NCBI GenBank assembly: GCA_026986155.1
Contig: JALSPC010000076.1
Location: 1-44,703, forward strand
From: a bacterium
GTDB taxonomy: Bacteria > Desulfobacterota > S145-22
Length of the DNA stretch: 44,703 nucleotides
Reading direction: 5' to 3'
The notes below the pieces were generated by a model. The model was not told where the DNA came from. It saw only the letters and a list, made by a program, of their open reading frames with translations, and did no database searches. Position 1 is the first letter of the stretch. Every line of letters begins with the position of its first letter. This document shows positions 25,880 through 36,620 of this stretch, in pieces. A program made the position numbers and the translations under genes.

Positions 25880-27308
25880 ACGCCTTCCACCGCTTTGTCA
25901 CCAGGTCGACGATTTCACCGGGCATTTCCACTTCCCCGGGCCAGGGACGGTCGAACCCCTCCGCTTTCCACTTGCGTGTGGCGTCGATGCCCATCTTTCC
26001 CCCATAACAGGACAGGCGGGAGGTATGGTCGAGGAGATCCGTGGGGCCTTCCGCGAGGAAGGTATCCCGCCCGGGATCCACGTGCGTCCCGACGCGCCAG
26101 AGGACCTCGCCGTAGTCGTGAACGTTAACGTCCCGGTCGAGGACGATGATAAACTTGCTGAACATCATCTGGCCCAGCCCCCAAAGGGCATCCGCGACCT
26201 TCCGGGCATGGCCTGGGTACTGTTTGTCGATGGAGACGAGGACGAAATTATGGAAACATCCGTGGACCGGGAGATCCATATCCACGATTTCAGGGAGAAA
26301 TTTCCGCATGATGGGAAGGAAGAGCCGTTCCGTGAGTTTCCCCAGGAAGGCGTCCTCCATGGGCGGCTTCCCCACCACGGTGGCGGGATAGACGGCGTCC
26401 TTCCGGTGGGTGACGCAGGTGACGTGGAAGACGGGAAAGGGTTCCGGCGGGGAGTAAAACCCGGTGTGGTCGCCAAAAGGACCTTCCTCTTTGAGAGGCT
26501 CTTCCGGATCCACGTAGCCCTCGATGACAAAATCCGCGTCGGATGGGATGAACAGGTCCTGGGTGACACAGGGCGCGATGGTGATCCTCCGGCCGCGCAG
26601 AAGGCCCGCCAGTGTCCATTCGTCCATCCCGTCGGGTAGGGGAGCGGTGGCCAGGTAGGTCAGCAGGGGGTCTCCCCCCAGGGCAACGGCGACAGGCATT
26701 TTTCGCCCGAGCCGCGCGTATTTCGCGAAGTGCTGCGCGCCGCCTTTATGCGGGTGCCAGTGCATTCCCGTGGAGGAGGCGTCGTAAACCTGGAGGCGAT
26801 ACATGCCCACATTTCGCATGCCTGTCTCTGGATCTTGCGTGACGACCTGAGGAAGGGTAATGAAACGACCGGCGTCGCCGGGCCAGGTCTTTAGGATGGG
26901 AAGCGCGCCGAGATCGGGGGTCTGGTCGATAATCTCCTGGCAGGGCGGGGAGGAAATCTTTTTGGGGATGACGGCCTTGAGATTTTTCAGCTTGGGAAGC
27001 AGGGAGAGGCTTCCCTTTAGGGAGGTCGGGAACTCTGTGTTGAGAAGGTCGGCGACGAGGTCCTCCATGGTAGAGATAGATTTCCCCATAACCAGCTCGA
27101 CCCGCGCTACCGTGCCGAACAGGTTGGTCAAGACAGGAAACCTGGATCCCTTAACATGCTCAAAGAGGAGGGCGGGTCCGCCCTGTCTGAAGACGCGCTG
27201 GGTTATCTCCGATATCTCGAGATCGGGATCGACTTCAAGAGAGATTTTCTTGAGGAGGTTTTTCTTCTTCAGGGACCTGATAAGGGATTGCAGCGTTGTT
27301 TCACCCAT
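25863..27308 (-). CDS. mqnL: UbiD-family prenylated-FMN decarboxylase, probably menaquinone MqnL
   Basis: The 481-residue protein matches UbiD through its length. The prFMN site includes RNVGMYRLQV (Asn166, Arg171) and EGYVDPEEPLKEEGPFGDHTGFY-like segments with Glu263, Glu275 and Asp280, the acidic residues that bind metal and take part in catalysis. The C-terminal block has CYGGKMGIDATRKW. It should remove the carboxylate from a prenylated aromatic precursor. The neighbouring UbiA gene suggests the menaquinone (futalosine) pathway. Activity needs prFMN from a UbiX/MqnM enzyme, which is not in this window. The ATG at 27308 is the family-typical start. Confidence 0.83.
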   Translation of the reverse strand: MGETTLQSLIRSLKKKNLLKKISLEVDPDLEISEITQRVFRQGGPALLFEHVKGSRFPVLTNLFGTVARVELVMGKSISTMEDLVADLLNTEFPTSLKGSLSLLPKLKNLKAVIPKKISSPPCQEIIDQTPDLGALPILKTWPGDAGRFITLPQVVTQDPETGMRNVGMYRLQVYDASSTGMHWHPHKGGAQHFAKYARLGRKMPVAVALGGDPLLTYLATAPLPDGMDEWTLAGLLRGRRITIAPCVTQDLFIPSDADFVIEGYVDPEEPLKEEGPFGDHTGFYSPPEPFPVFHVTCVTHRKDAVYPATVVGKPPMEDAFLGKLTERLFLPIMRKFLPEIVDMDLPVHGCFHNFVLVSIDKQYPGHARKVADALWGLGQMMFSKFIIVLDRDVNVHDYGEVLWRVGTHVDPGRDTFLAEGPTDLLDHTSRLSCYGGKMGIDATRKWKAEGFDRPWPGEVEMPGEIVDLVTKRWKAYGFDA

Positions 27309-27383
27309 GGATTGATTCCCTCATAACGGTAAAGGGTTTCACGCCAACCCGGTCTGGGGAGAATGCGCCGGGAAGAAAGCGGG

Positions 27384-27671
27384 CTATGATTGGGAAGGGG
27401 GATCCTCTTCATCCGAAAAGCGCCCTTCGAGGGTGATTCCCTGGTCTTCCATGATCTGGAGGACCAAGGCCCTTGCCTTTTCCAGGTTTCCGGTTGCCAC
27501 GTAGAGGCGCTGCTCCGCCATGTTCTTCACGTGGACGGGATACGACGTGATACGCAAATCGCGAATGAAACAGGGAATACCATTGTCCGATAGCGCCAAG
27601 CGCAGGTAATCCGCTTCGATGGGCGAGGGGGTGACGAAAAACTCCGTGAATTCCTCGTCCCGCCTTTTCAT
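27384..27671 (-). CDS. DUF2007-domain small protein
   Basis: The 95-residue protein carries the DUF2007 (putative signal-transducing protein) pattern: a short strand EFFVTPSPIEADYLRLALSD, then GIPCFIRD, VKNMAEQRLYVA and a helix EKARALVLQIM. In this family the domain resembles a small ferredoxin-like fold of unknown role. It starts two bases after the ahcY stop and precedes mqnL by 75 bases, so it is read with them. No catalytic residues can be named. Confidence 0.7.
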   Translation of the reverse strand: MKRRDEEFTEFFVTPSPIEADYLRLALSDNGIPCFIRDLRITSYPVHVKNMAEQRLYVATGNLEKARALVLQIMEDQGITLEGRFSDEEDPPSQS

Positions 27672-27673
27672 TT

Positions 27674-30197
<2,524 letters not shown>

Positions 30198-30237
30198 GTG
30201 TTTTTTCCTCCTTGGTTATACATTTAATCGCCTATCA

Positions 30238-30272
30238 AGGTGATGTTTTTAAGCTATATTTCTATATCACCT
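30238..30272. promoter_or_regulatory. Inverted repeat overlapping the metK promoter, possible operator
   Basis: AGGTGAT (30238-30244) and ATCACCT (30266-30272) are perfect inverted copies separated by 21 bases. One arm reaches into the candidate -10 box and the other lies just past the expected transcript start. It may be an operator or a leader hairpin. The SAM-linked repressors SahR/SamR known from Deltaproteobacteria are possible binders, but their motif was not matched here. Confidence 0.4.
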
Positions 30273-30289
30273 CTCTGGACAAGTTGCAA
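30261..30289 (-). promoter_or_regulatory. metK: Candidate promoter for metK
   Basis: On the minus strand TTGCAA (30289-30284) is followed after 17 bases by an extended -10, TGaTATAGA (-10 at 30266-30261). The expected transcript start near 30254 leaves a leader of about 57 bases before the metK ATG. Confidence 0.5.
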
Positions 30290-30307
30290 CCGGGGGATGC
30301 AAACCAC

Positions 30308-30330
30308 TAAAAATAACAAGGGAATGTTAA
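30308..30330 (-). terminator. Weak AT-rich hairpin after the HPr gene
   Basis: On the minus strand TAACA (30329-30325) pairs with TGTTA (30318-30314), followed by a T5 run (30313-30309). The stem is only five pairs, so termination would be partial at best. Confidence 0.3.
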
Positions 30331-30339
30331 TATATGGTT

Positions 30340-30621
30340 TCAGTCTTCCCCGAATTTCTCATTGAAAATCTTTTCCACCGCGGCCAGGCACGCCTCGGCG
30401 TCTGGGCCTTCGACGGTTACCTTTACCTTTGTTCCCTTGGAGGCCGCCAACATCATGATTCCCATAATGCTCTTGCCGTTCACCTGAAGGCCGTCCTTGT
30501 TGAGAGTGATGTCGGAACGGAATTCACTCGTGACTTTGACCAACTCCGCCGCGGCCCTGGCGTGGAGCCCCAATTGATTTTGAACGGTCAGGGTTTTTTC
30601 CACCTTTTTAGGACTTTCCAA
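30340..30621 (-). CDS. ptsH: HPr-family phosphocarrier protein
   Basis: The 93-residue protein has the active-site histidine His20 in LGLHARAAA and the regulatory serine Ser51 in GKSIMGIMML, the site that HPr kinase phosphorylates. HPr passes phosphate from EI to EIIA proteins. The gene ends a string that includes hprK, a mannose-type EIIA and ptsN, so its likely role here is regulatory. It overlaps the upstream EIIA gene by 14 bases. No EI gene follows: metK comes next behind its own promoter. Confidence 0.9.
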   Translation of the reverse strand: MESPKKVEKTLTVQNQLGLHARAAAELVKVTSEFRSDITLNKDGLQVNGKSIMGIMMLAASKGTKVKVTVEGPDAEACLAAVEKIFNEKFGED

Positions 30622-31015
30622 CGCTCAAAACATCCGAGGGATTCAAGATGTTCTTCACGGCGCTCTCAATCAGCTTTTTTTTCAGGGCTTCCATGGGGTA
30701 TTTCTCCCGGTCCTTCAGGAGCTTTATGACAAGGGGGAGGTTGATGCCCGTGATGATCTCCACGTTGTTGGGATCGAGAAAGGTGAGACTCACGTTGGCG
30801 GGGGTTCCCCCAAAAAGATCGGTCAGGATGAAAACCCCGTCTCCTTGGTCTACAGAGCGAATTGCCTCCTGGATGATTTCCTGGATGGTTTCTGGCTCTT
30901 GAGTCACGTCGACGGAGACGGCCTTCACGTTATCCACCTTCCCCAGGATCATCTCCGCCGCGCTGACGAATCCGTCCGCGAGGTCTCCATGACAAGCGAT
31001 GACGATTCCCTTCAT
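30608..31015 (-). CDS. PTS mannose-family EIIA component
   Basis: The 135-residue protein matches the EIIA-Man domain: GIVIACHGDLADG with the phosphorylated His9, the VDVTQEPE segment, and the FILTDLFGGTPANVS block. It would accept phosphate from HPr. Partner EIIB, EIIC and EIID genes of a mannose-type permease are absent next to it, so it probably acts as a phosphorylation-state sensor. It starts three bases after rapZ and overlaps the HPr gene. Confidence 0.88.
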   Translation of the reverse strand: MKGIVIACHGDLADGFVSAAEMILGKVDNVKAVSVDVTQEPETIQEIIQEAIRSVDQGDGVFILTDLFGGTPANVSLTFLDPNNVEIITGINLPLVIKLLKDREKYPMEALKKKLIESAVKNILNPSDVLSVGKS

Positions 31016-31018
31016 GTC

Positions 31019-31900
31019 CTATCCAATATCCCTGAATCCGTCCATCAAGTGGACGGGCAGGTCCTTCAGGGATTCCGAAAATCTGTTTTTAAGCTCCCTG
31101 GCGACGACCACAGAGCGGTGAACCCCGCCCGTGCAGCCGATACCGATGGTCAAATAGGCCTTTCCCTCTTCAAGGTAGCGGGGGATGAGAAAGCTCAACA
31201 ATCCCTCCACGTGAGAGAGGAACGCGCCCGTTTCCTCCTTTTCAAGAACGAATTTTCTAACAGATTCATCAAACCCTGTCAAGTTTTTGAGGCCTTCCAC
31301 AAAAAAGGGATTGGGTAGAAAACGCACGTCAAAAAGGAGGTCGAGCTCTGCGGGCAGTCCGTATTTGAATCCGAAGGCGAGAAAGGTAATGGAGAGCTTC
31401 TGACGGGCGTCCCCCGGCGCGATGATCTGCATGATCTGCCTTCGCAGCGCGTGGATGGAAAGGTTGGTCGTGTCAAGGGTCTGGTCAGCCATCTCTCTCA
31501 GGAAGGAAAGGTTCTTCCGCTCCTTCCGGATGCCGTCGATGATTTTTCCGGACGGCGCCAGGGGATGCTGCCGCCGGGTCGTTTTGAAACGGGTGATCAA
31601 GGCGTCGTCCGAGGATTCCAAAAACAGGATACGAAGCGTGACGCCCATGGCCTTGATCTGGTCGATGACCGTTTTGACGTCTTTGAGGAATTCCTTTTCC
31701 CGGATATCGACCACGATGCCTATCTTGTGGATGTCCAGCTTCGAGTTCTTGATGAGATTAATGAAGGTTGGCAACAAAATGATGGGGAGATTGTCGATGC
31801 AGAAATACCCCACATCCTCCAGTGCCTTAATTGCCGTGGTCTTTCCCGACCCCGACAGTCCGCTCAGCCATACGATCTGGGGGGAGGGGGCCTCAACCAT
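31019..31900 (-). CDS. rapZ: RNase adapter protein RapZ (YvcJ family)
   Basis: The 293-residue nucleotide-binding protein has Walker A GLSGSGKTT near residues 14-22, the VGYFCIDNLP segment and the C-terminal GIGCTGGVHRSVVVA block typical of RapZ. In E. coli RapZ senses glucosamine-6-phosphate and guides RNase E to the GlmZ small RNA. In other bacteria the partner is unknown, so the same role is not proven here. It overlaps the hprK stop by eight bases. Confidence 0.93.
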   Translation of the reverse strand: MVEAPSPQIVWLSGLSGSGKTTAIKALEDVGYFCIDNLPIILLPTFINLIKNSKLDIHKIGIVVDIREKEFLKDVKTVIDQIKAMGVTLRILFLESSDDALITRFKTTRRQHPLAPSGKIIDGIRKERKNLSFLREMADQTLDTTNLSIHALRRQIMQIIAPGDARQKLSITFLAFGFKYGLPAELDLLFDVRFLPNPFFVEGLKNLTGFDESVRKFVLEKEETGAFLSHVEGLLSFLIPRYLEEGKAYLTIGIGCTGGVHRSVVVARELKNRFSESLKDLPVHLMDGFRDIG

Positions 31901-32861
31901 GATTCTCTTCCCGCATCTTTTTCAAGATATTTTCCTCCAGTTCGCGGGGGGTGTTGATGCCGCTGACACGGAGGATATGGTTCCTCGCCGCCACCTCGAT
32001 GATGGTTGTGAGGTTTCTTCCCGGGGTGACGGGGATACGAATGAAGGGCATCTCCACATCGAGAAGTTTTGTGGTGTTCTGGTCCAGACCCAGGCGTTCG
32101 GGTTTTTCAATGGAAAGCCAGTCGACGAGTTCCACGATGAGGTCGACCTTCTTCCGCTTTCGAATGGCCTCGACGCCGAAAAGGTCACGGATGTTGATGA
32201 TACCCAGTCCCCGGATTTCCATGAGGTTCTGGATCAGGCTGAAACTGGTGCCGAAGAGAGCCGAGGGCTCTGTCTTTATGATTTTCACCACGTCATCCGA
32301 CACGAGGCGATGCCCCCGCGTGATGAGGTCCAGGGCGCATTCGCTCTTCCCGATGCCGCTTTTGCCGAGGATGAGAACTCCGACGCCGAACACATCAAGT
32401 AAAACCCCATGGACCGTGGTGTTGGGGGCCATCCGGTCCTTCAGGAACTGGTTGAGGTGGTCTATGAGCTGGGAGGTTTTCAGGGGGCTGGATAGAAGGG
32501 GGATGTCGTGGTTGTTGCAGGCCCTCACCAAGGTCTCAGGCGGCGGCATTCCCCGGGAGAGGATGAAGCAGCAGGGATTCTTCGCGCCCATCTTCTCCAG
32601 AATTTCACGCTGGGAGTCCGGAGCCATGTCCTCGAGAAAGGTAATTTCTTTTTTCCCGAAGATTTGTATCCTATGGGGATCGAGGTAACGGAACTCACCG
32701 GCCAAAACCAGGCCCAGTTTTTGGATATGGGGATCCTTGATCTTGCGGCTCAATCCCTCTTTGCCGGCGAGAAGGGAAAGCTTGAATTTTCTTTCCGGGT
32801 TTTCGAAAAGCTCCCGGACCTCGAGGGTGGTTTCGATGGCAGAATCGTTATAGTTTATCAT
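31893..32861 (-). CDS. hprK: HPr kinase/phosphorylase
   Basis: HprK phosphorylates or dephosphorylates the regulatory serine of HPr. The 322-residue protein has the N-terminal domain, then Walker A LGKSGIGKS (about 165-173), preceded by HGVLLDVFGVGVL. The HprK signature region EIRGLGIINIRDLFG follows. Its target, HPr with Ser51, lies in the same operon. It overlaps ptsN by 14 bases at its 5' end and rapZ at its 3' end. Confidence 0.94.
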   Translation of the reverse strand: MINYNDSAIETTLEVRELFENPERKFKLSLLAGKEGLSRKIKDPHIQKLGLVLAGEFRYLDPHRIQIFGKKEITFLEDMAPDSQREILEKMGAKNPCCFILSRGMPPPETLVRACNNHDIPLLSSPLKTSQLIDHLNQFLKDRMAPNTTVHGVLLDVFGVGVLILGKSGIGKSECALDLITRGHRLVSDDVVKIIKTEPSALFGTSFSLIQNLMEIRGLGIINIRDLFGVEAIRKRKKVDLIVELVDWLSIEKPERLGLDQNTTKLLDVEMPFIRIPVTPGRNLTTIIEVAARNHILRVSGINTPRELEENILKKMREENHG

Positions 32862-33306
32862 CTTCCTCCTTGATGATCTCGAAGATTTTCTCGGCGTCTT
32901 CCGCCTCCATGAGCTGCTTACGGAAGGACGAATCCTTCAGAATCTTCGAAATCTTTGCCAGTGCCTTCAGGTGCGTTCCGGCGGAATTTTCCGGGGCGAG
33001 AAGGAGGAAAACGAGGTAAACGGGTTTTCCATCGATGGCTTCGAAATCGATTCCTTTTCGGCTTCTCCCAAAGCAACAAATGAGGTGTTCAAGGTCATGG
33101 AGCTTCCCGTGGGGGATGGCGACACCCTCGCCAATTCCCGTACTCCCCAGTTTCTCCCGTTCCACGAGGACATGAAGTACCCGATCAGCCTTGAGGCCTT
33201 CCACTTGCTCAATACACCGGGAGAATTCCTCGAGAACCTCTTGTTTCTCCTGCGGCTGAATTTCCGAGATGATCAATTCCGGTTTCAAGTATTCAACGAT
33301 TTTCAT
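32848..33306 (-). CDS. ptsN: PTS EIIA nitrogen-type regulatory protein
   Basis: The 152-residue protein is an EIIA-fructose/Ntr domain with the phosphoacceptor His66 in GVAIPHGKL and the REKLGSTGIGEG segment ahead of it. PtsN-type proteins regulate potassium uptake, nitrogen or carbon metabolism rather than sugar import, and they characteristically sit beside rpoN and hpf, as here. It starts 11 bases after hpf. Confidence 0.9.
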   Translation of the reverse strand: MKIVEYLKPELIISEIQPQEKQEVLEEFSRCIEQVEGLKADRVLHVLVEREKLGSTGIGEGVAIPHGKLHDLEHLICCFGRSRKGIDFEAIDGKPVYLVFLLLAPENSAGTHLKALAKISKILKDSSFRKQLMEAEDAEKIFEIIKEEDDKL

Positions 33307-33317
33307 GGCTTCCCCTT

Positions 33318-33851
33318 TTATTCCGTCGGATCGATAAGCCCGTAATTCCCGTCATTCCGCTTGTAGAGCACGTTGATCCGCGAGGTTTCGGCGTTCGTGA
33401 AGACCAGGAAATCTCTTGAGTCCCCGGTAATCTCGTCCATGGCCTCGGAAAGAGTTAACGGTGTGGCAACGAAGTCGTTTGACTTGATGACGCGGGGCTT
33501 CTTTTCCCTTCCGGCCTTGGGTGAAAGAATGGCGAGCTTGAAGGCACGACTGTGATTGGGTGATTTCTTGTGTTTCTTTTTGTCCCGAAGCCTGCGGAGT
33601 TGTTTTTCGATCTTGTCCATGGCGAGGTCGATAGCGGCGTAGAGATCTTCGTTCCGGTCCTCGGCATGGATTTCAATACCGTTTCCGTTGAGATTTATCT
33701 CGACGAGGTATTGAAACCGCTCCTTCGAGAAGACCACATGGATATCCAGGGGTTCCTGAACAAATTTCTTGACCTTTTCCAGTTTTCCTTCCGTGTAATT
33801 CTTGATGGCATCAGTCGCATCCATATGGCGAAACGTCATGTGTGTGACCAT
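33318..33851 (-). CDS. hpf: Ribosome hibernation promoting factor, long form
   Basis: The 177-residue protein has the N-terminal ribosome-binding domain (FRHMDATDAIKNYTEGKLEK, then IEIHAEDRNEDLYAAIDLAMDKIEKQL). A charged linker leads to a C-terminal dimerisation domain (PLTLSEAMDEI, FTNAETSRINVLYKRNDGNYGLI). The long form joins two 70S ribosomes into inactive 100S dimers without a separate factor. AGGAGG sits five bases before the ATG at 33851. The gene lies between rpoN and ptsN, the usual place. Confidence 0.93.
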   Translation of the reverse strand: MVTHMTFRHMDATDAIKNYTEGKLEKVKKFVQEPLDIHVVFSKERFQYLVEINLNGNGIEIHAEDRNEDLYAAIDLAMDKIEKQLRRLRDKKKHKKSPNHSRAFKLAILSPKAGREKKPRVIKSNDFVATPLTLSEAMDEITGDSRDFLVFTNAETSRINVLYKRNDGNYGLIDPTE

Positions 33852-33863
33852 AGTTTCCTCCTG

Positions 33864-35291
33864 TCAAAAATTTTTCTTTCTGTCTTTCGATGGCAGAATA
33901 CGCATGGCTTCTCGGTATTTTGCCACAGTTCTTCTCGCAATCTTGATATGGTAACGCCCGAGCAGGGAGACGATCTGCTCGTCGCTCAACGGTTTCTTGG
34001 GATCCTCGTTAAGGATGATCTGACGAATCATGTGCTTCACGCTCTCAGCGGAAACAGAGCCGCCCCGCGTCGACCTGACACTACTAGTGAAGAAAAACTT
34101 GAACTCGTAGAGCCCCTGGGGCGTTGAGATGTATTTCCCCTGGGTGACGCGGCTCACGGTCGATTCGTGCATGCCGATGTCGTCCGCCACATCTTTCAGG
34201 ATCATGGGTTTAAGGTGTTGAATCCCGTTATCAAGGAAATCCCTTTGGAAACGGACGATACTCTCCGTGACGCGGTAGATGGTCTTGTGGCGCTGTTGAA
34301 CCGTTTTGATCAGCCAAATGGCGGAGCGCATCTTTTTTTCGATGAATTCCCGGGCGTCTTTGGCCAGTTCATCTTTTTTCCTAAGCAGACTTCTGTAAAG
34401 GGGGTTGATGCGTAGTGTCGGGATATCCTCACTGTTAAGCACAATAAGAAAATCGTCGTCTACCTTATAAACATAGACGTCGGGAACCACGTGGTAGATG
34501 GGATCCTGCGTGTAGGAACGGCCTGGCTTAGGGTCAAGTTCAGAGATGAGGTGAAGCGCCTCTGAAATCACATCCTGAGAGACGGAGAGTTTTTTCGAAA
34601 GAGCGGGAATGTCACGACGCTTGAGAAGATCGAGGTGGGTTTCAACGATCTTTTCCGCAACGAGGTTCCGAGGGCTGCGGGTTCGGAGCTGGAGAAGCAG
34701 GCACTCGGAAAGGGTGCGCGCCGCAATTCCCGGGGGGTCAAGCTGTTGGACGAGGGAGAGGGCCGCCTCGAATTCTTCCGGGGTGGGGGAAATCCATGTC
34801 AAGTCTTTCGAAATATCTTCGAATGATGCGTTAAAGTATCCGTTATCGTTCAAGTTACCAATGATATATTTCCCAATCTCGAAGGAACGTTCGTCTGGGC
34901 TGTTCAGCCGCCATTGCCACAGGAGATCGCGATAGAGGGAGGAACGAGCCTGGATGAAATTCTCATAGTTCGGCGGGGATTCCGACATCTCGTAGTTATC
35001 GTGGTAGGAACTGGAGAGGCTGTGCCCGTCAAGGTAGACTTCCCAGTTGAAATCCATGAACATCTCCATCTGGGCGTCCGGGATTTCCTTTTCTAGGTCG
35101 GGTACCTCATCCTCGGGGATTTCCGTGGTTTCCGCTTCTTCCATCAAAACCGGATTTTCGAGGATTTCTTGGCGGATGGTCTGGAGGAGCTCGAGCCTGG
35201 ACATCTGCAGGAGCTTCAACGCCTGCTGTAACTGGGGCGTCATGATCAGCTGCTGTGCCAGTTTGAGCTGCTGCTTGATTTCCAGCGCCAT
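33864..35291 (-). CDS. rpoN: RNA polymerase sigma-54 factor
   Basis: The 475-residue protein starts MALEIKQQLKLAQQLIMTPQ, the glutamine-rich region I that contacts enhancer-binding activators. An acidic region II follows. The C-terminal DNA-binding part has the helix-turn-helix VADDIGMHESTVSRVTQGK and the RpoN box ARRTVAKYRE, which reads the -24 element. I chose the ATG at 35291, preceded by GGAAGGAT. The frame is open a further 100 codons into lptB without family resemblance. It follows lptB by 19 bases. Confidence 0.96.
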   Translation of the reverse strand: MALEIKQQLKLAQQLIMTPQLQQALKLLQMSRLELLQTIRQEILENPVLMEEAETTEIPEDEVPDLEKEIPDAQMEMFMDFNWEVYLDGHSLSSSYHDNYEMSESPPNYENFIQARSSLYRDLLWQWRLNSPDERSFEIGKYIIGNLNDNGYFNASFEDISKDLTWISPTPEEFEAALSLVQQLDPPGIAARTLSECLLLQLRTRSPRNLVAEKIVETHLDLLKRRDIPALSKKLSVSQDVISEALHLISELDPKPGRSYTQDPIYHVVPDVYVYKVDDDFLIVLNSEDIPTLRINPLYRSLLRKKDELAKDAREFIEKKMRSAIWLIKTVQQRHKTIYRVTESIVRFQRDFLDNGIQHLKPMILKDVADDIGMHESTVSRVTQGKYISTPQGLYEFKFFFTSSVRSTRGGSVSAESVKHMIRQIILNEDPKKPLSDEQIVSLLGRYHIKIARRTVAKYREAMRILPSKDRKKNF

Positions 35292-35310
35292 GATTATCCT
35301 TCCGTTTCCT

Positions 35311-36072
35311 TCACTGAAGCGTTTCCTTCTCTGTTTCTGCATACGTTTCCGGCAGGGTGAAATCCTCTCCCAGGTAGATTTTTCTCGCCGTGGAATCCGA
35401 GGTGATTTCATGGGGGGTTCCATGGATGAGAATCTTTCCCTGGTTGATGAGGTAGGCCCGGTCGCAGACTCCCAGCGTTTCCCGCACGTTGTGGTCGGTA
35501 ATGATGATGCCGATACCGTTTTCCTTGAGATGTTGAATGATAGCCTTGATGTCCCCCACAGCGATAGGATCGATTCCCGCAAAGGGCTCATCAAGGAGGA
35601 TGAATTTGGGAGACAACACCAATGCGCGCGTGATTTCTACGCGACGGCGTTCCCCGCCGGAGAGGAGGTAGGCTTTTCGGTCCGCGATGGGGCGCAGGTT
35701 GAGTTCACCCAGGAGCTTGTTGAGTTTCAGTTTTATTTCTCCCTTGGGAAGATTCAGGGTTTCCAGGATGGCCAAGATGTTTTCCTCTACGGTAAGTTTG
35801 CGAAAGGCGGACGACTCCTGGGGCAGGTAGCTTATGCCCCGTCTGGCCCGTAGATACATGGGGAAGTGGGTAATGTCTTCCCCATCGAAGATTACCTGGC
35901 CATTGGTCGGCTTGACGAGCCCCACGATCATATAGAAAATCGTGGTCTTTCCGGCCCCGTTTGGTCCCAGAAGGCCGACGACTTCTCCGGAGTGGATGTC
36001 GAGGGACACCCCCCGAATGACTGTCTTTTCTCCAAATTTCTTTACGAGATGTCGCGCGTGGAGTGTGCTCAT
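35311..36072 (-). CDS. lptB: LPS export ATPase LptB
   Basis: The 253-residue ABC ATPase drives extraction of LPS from the inner membrane with LptFG. Walker A is GPNGAGKTT, the Q-loop lies in SYLPQESSAFRKLTVEENI, the signature is LSGGERRR and Walker B is ILLDEPFAGIDP. The FRKLTVEENI segment is typical of LptB rather than of amino-acid ATPases. LptF and LptG genes are not in the window. It overlaps lptA by four bases (ATGA). Confidence 0.95.
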   Translation of the reverse strand: MSTLHARHLVKKFGEKTVIRGVSLDIHSGEVVGLLGPNGAGKTTIFYMIVGLVKPTNGQVIFDGEDITHFPMYLRARRGISYLPQESSAFRKLTVEENILAILETLNLPKGEIKLKLNKLLGELNLRPIADRKAYLLSGGERRRVEITRALVLSPKFILLDEPFAGIDPIAVGDIKAIIQHLKENGIGIIITDHNVRETLGVCDRAYLINQGKILIHGTPHEITSDSTARKIYLGEDFTLPETYAETEKETLQ

Positions 36073-36620
36073 GGCTGGGCCTTGAAGGGGACCATCTGGG
36101 ATTTGGGAACGATGGTCGTGCTTACTCTTCCTTTCTTGCCTCCTTCGATAATGGTTTTATCACTGTCGAGAAAGAATGTCACCTTGCTGCCCGTTACCCG
36201 GTTCTTTCCCTCGGAAAGGATGGGATTGCCCATCAGGATCACCTTGTTGGACTTTTGAAAGAAAATCGCCTTTCGGCACGTGGCTGAACGGGGAGGCTGC
36301 TTGATGACGACGTTTCCCTCCGCAGTGATCTGCGTGATTTCTCCCCCCTTGGGGGAGTATTGAACGGTTAGCTTGTCGCAAGTCATGGTGAGGGTGGAGC
36401 GCTTGACCACTACATGTCCCGAAAAGGCGATAACGCGTTTCTTGTTATCCGCGTCGAGTCGGTTGGAAACGATGTGAATGGGCCCCTGAGAGTTGAACAT
36501 CTTCTTTGTGATGGCGGAGCTTTTTCTCTTGGACTTGACCTTGTGTTTCGCCCCGATGGCTGAGACGGCGAGCGCCATGACGAGGCAGAACATCGCGAAA
36601 AAGATAGCGTATCTTTTCAT
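36069..36620 (-). CDS. lptA: LPS transport periplasmic protein LptA
   Basis: The 183-residue protein has a signal peptide (FFAMFCLVMALAVSAIGA). An OstA/LptA beta-jellyroll repeat follows: GPIHIVSNRLDADNKKRVIAFSG-like, TCDKLTVQY, ITAEGNVVIKQ and VILMGNPILSEG. It forms the periplasmic bridge between LptC and the outer-membrane LptD. It starts directly after lptC and overlaps lptB. Confidence 0.9.
   Translation of the reverse strand: MKRYAIFFAMFCLVMALAVSAIGAKHKVKSKRKSSAITKKMFNSQGPIHIVSNRLDADNKKRVIAFSGHVVVKRSTLTMTCDKLTVQYSPKGGEITQITAEGNVVIKQPPRSATCRKAIFFQKSNKVILMGNPILSEGKNRVTGSKVTFFLDSDKTIIEGGKKGRVSTTIVPKSQMVPFKAQP

Noticed and set aside
30198-30339. SAM or SAH riboswitch before metK
   Set aside because: The segment AGAGAGGTGA recalls the S-box core, but the other conserved helices and loops were not found by eye; only a simple dyad is supported.
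35292-35594. N-terminal extension of rpoN into lptB
   Set aside because: Region I of sigma-54 begins at the ATG at 35291 with a good ribosome site; the extension is out-of-frame lptB.
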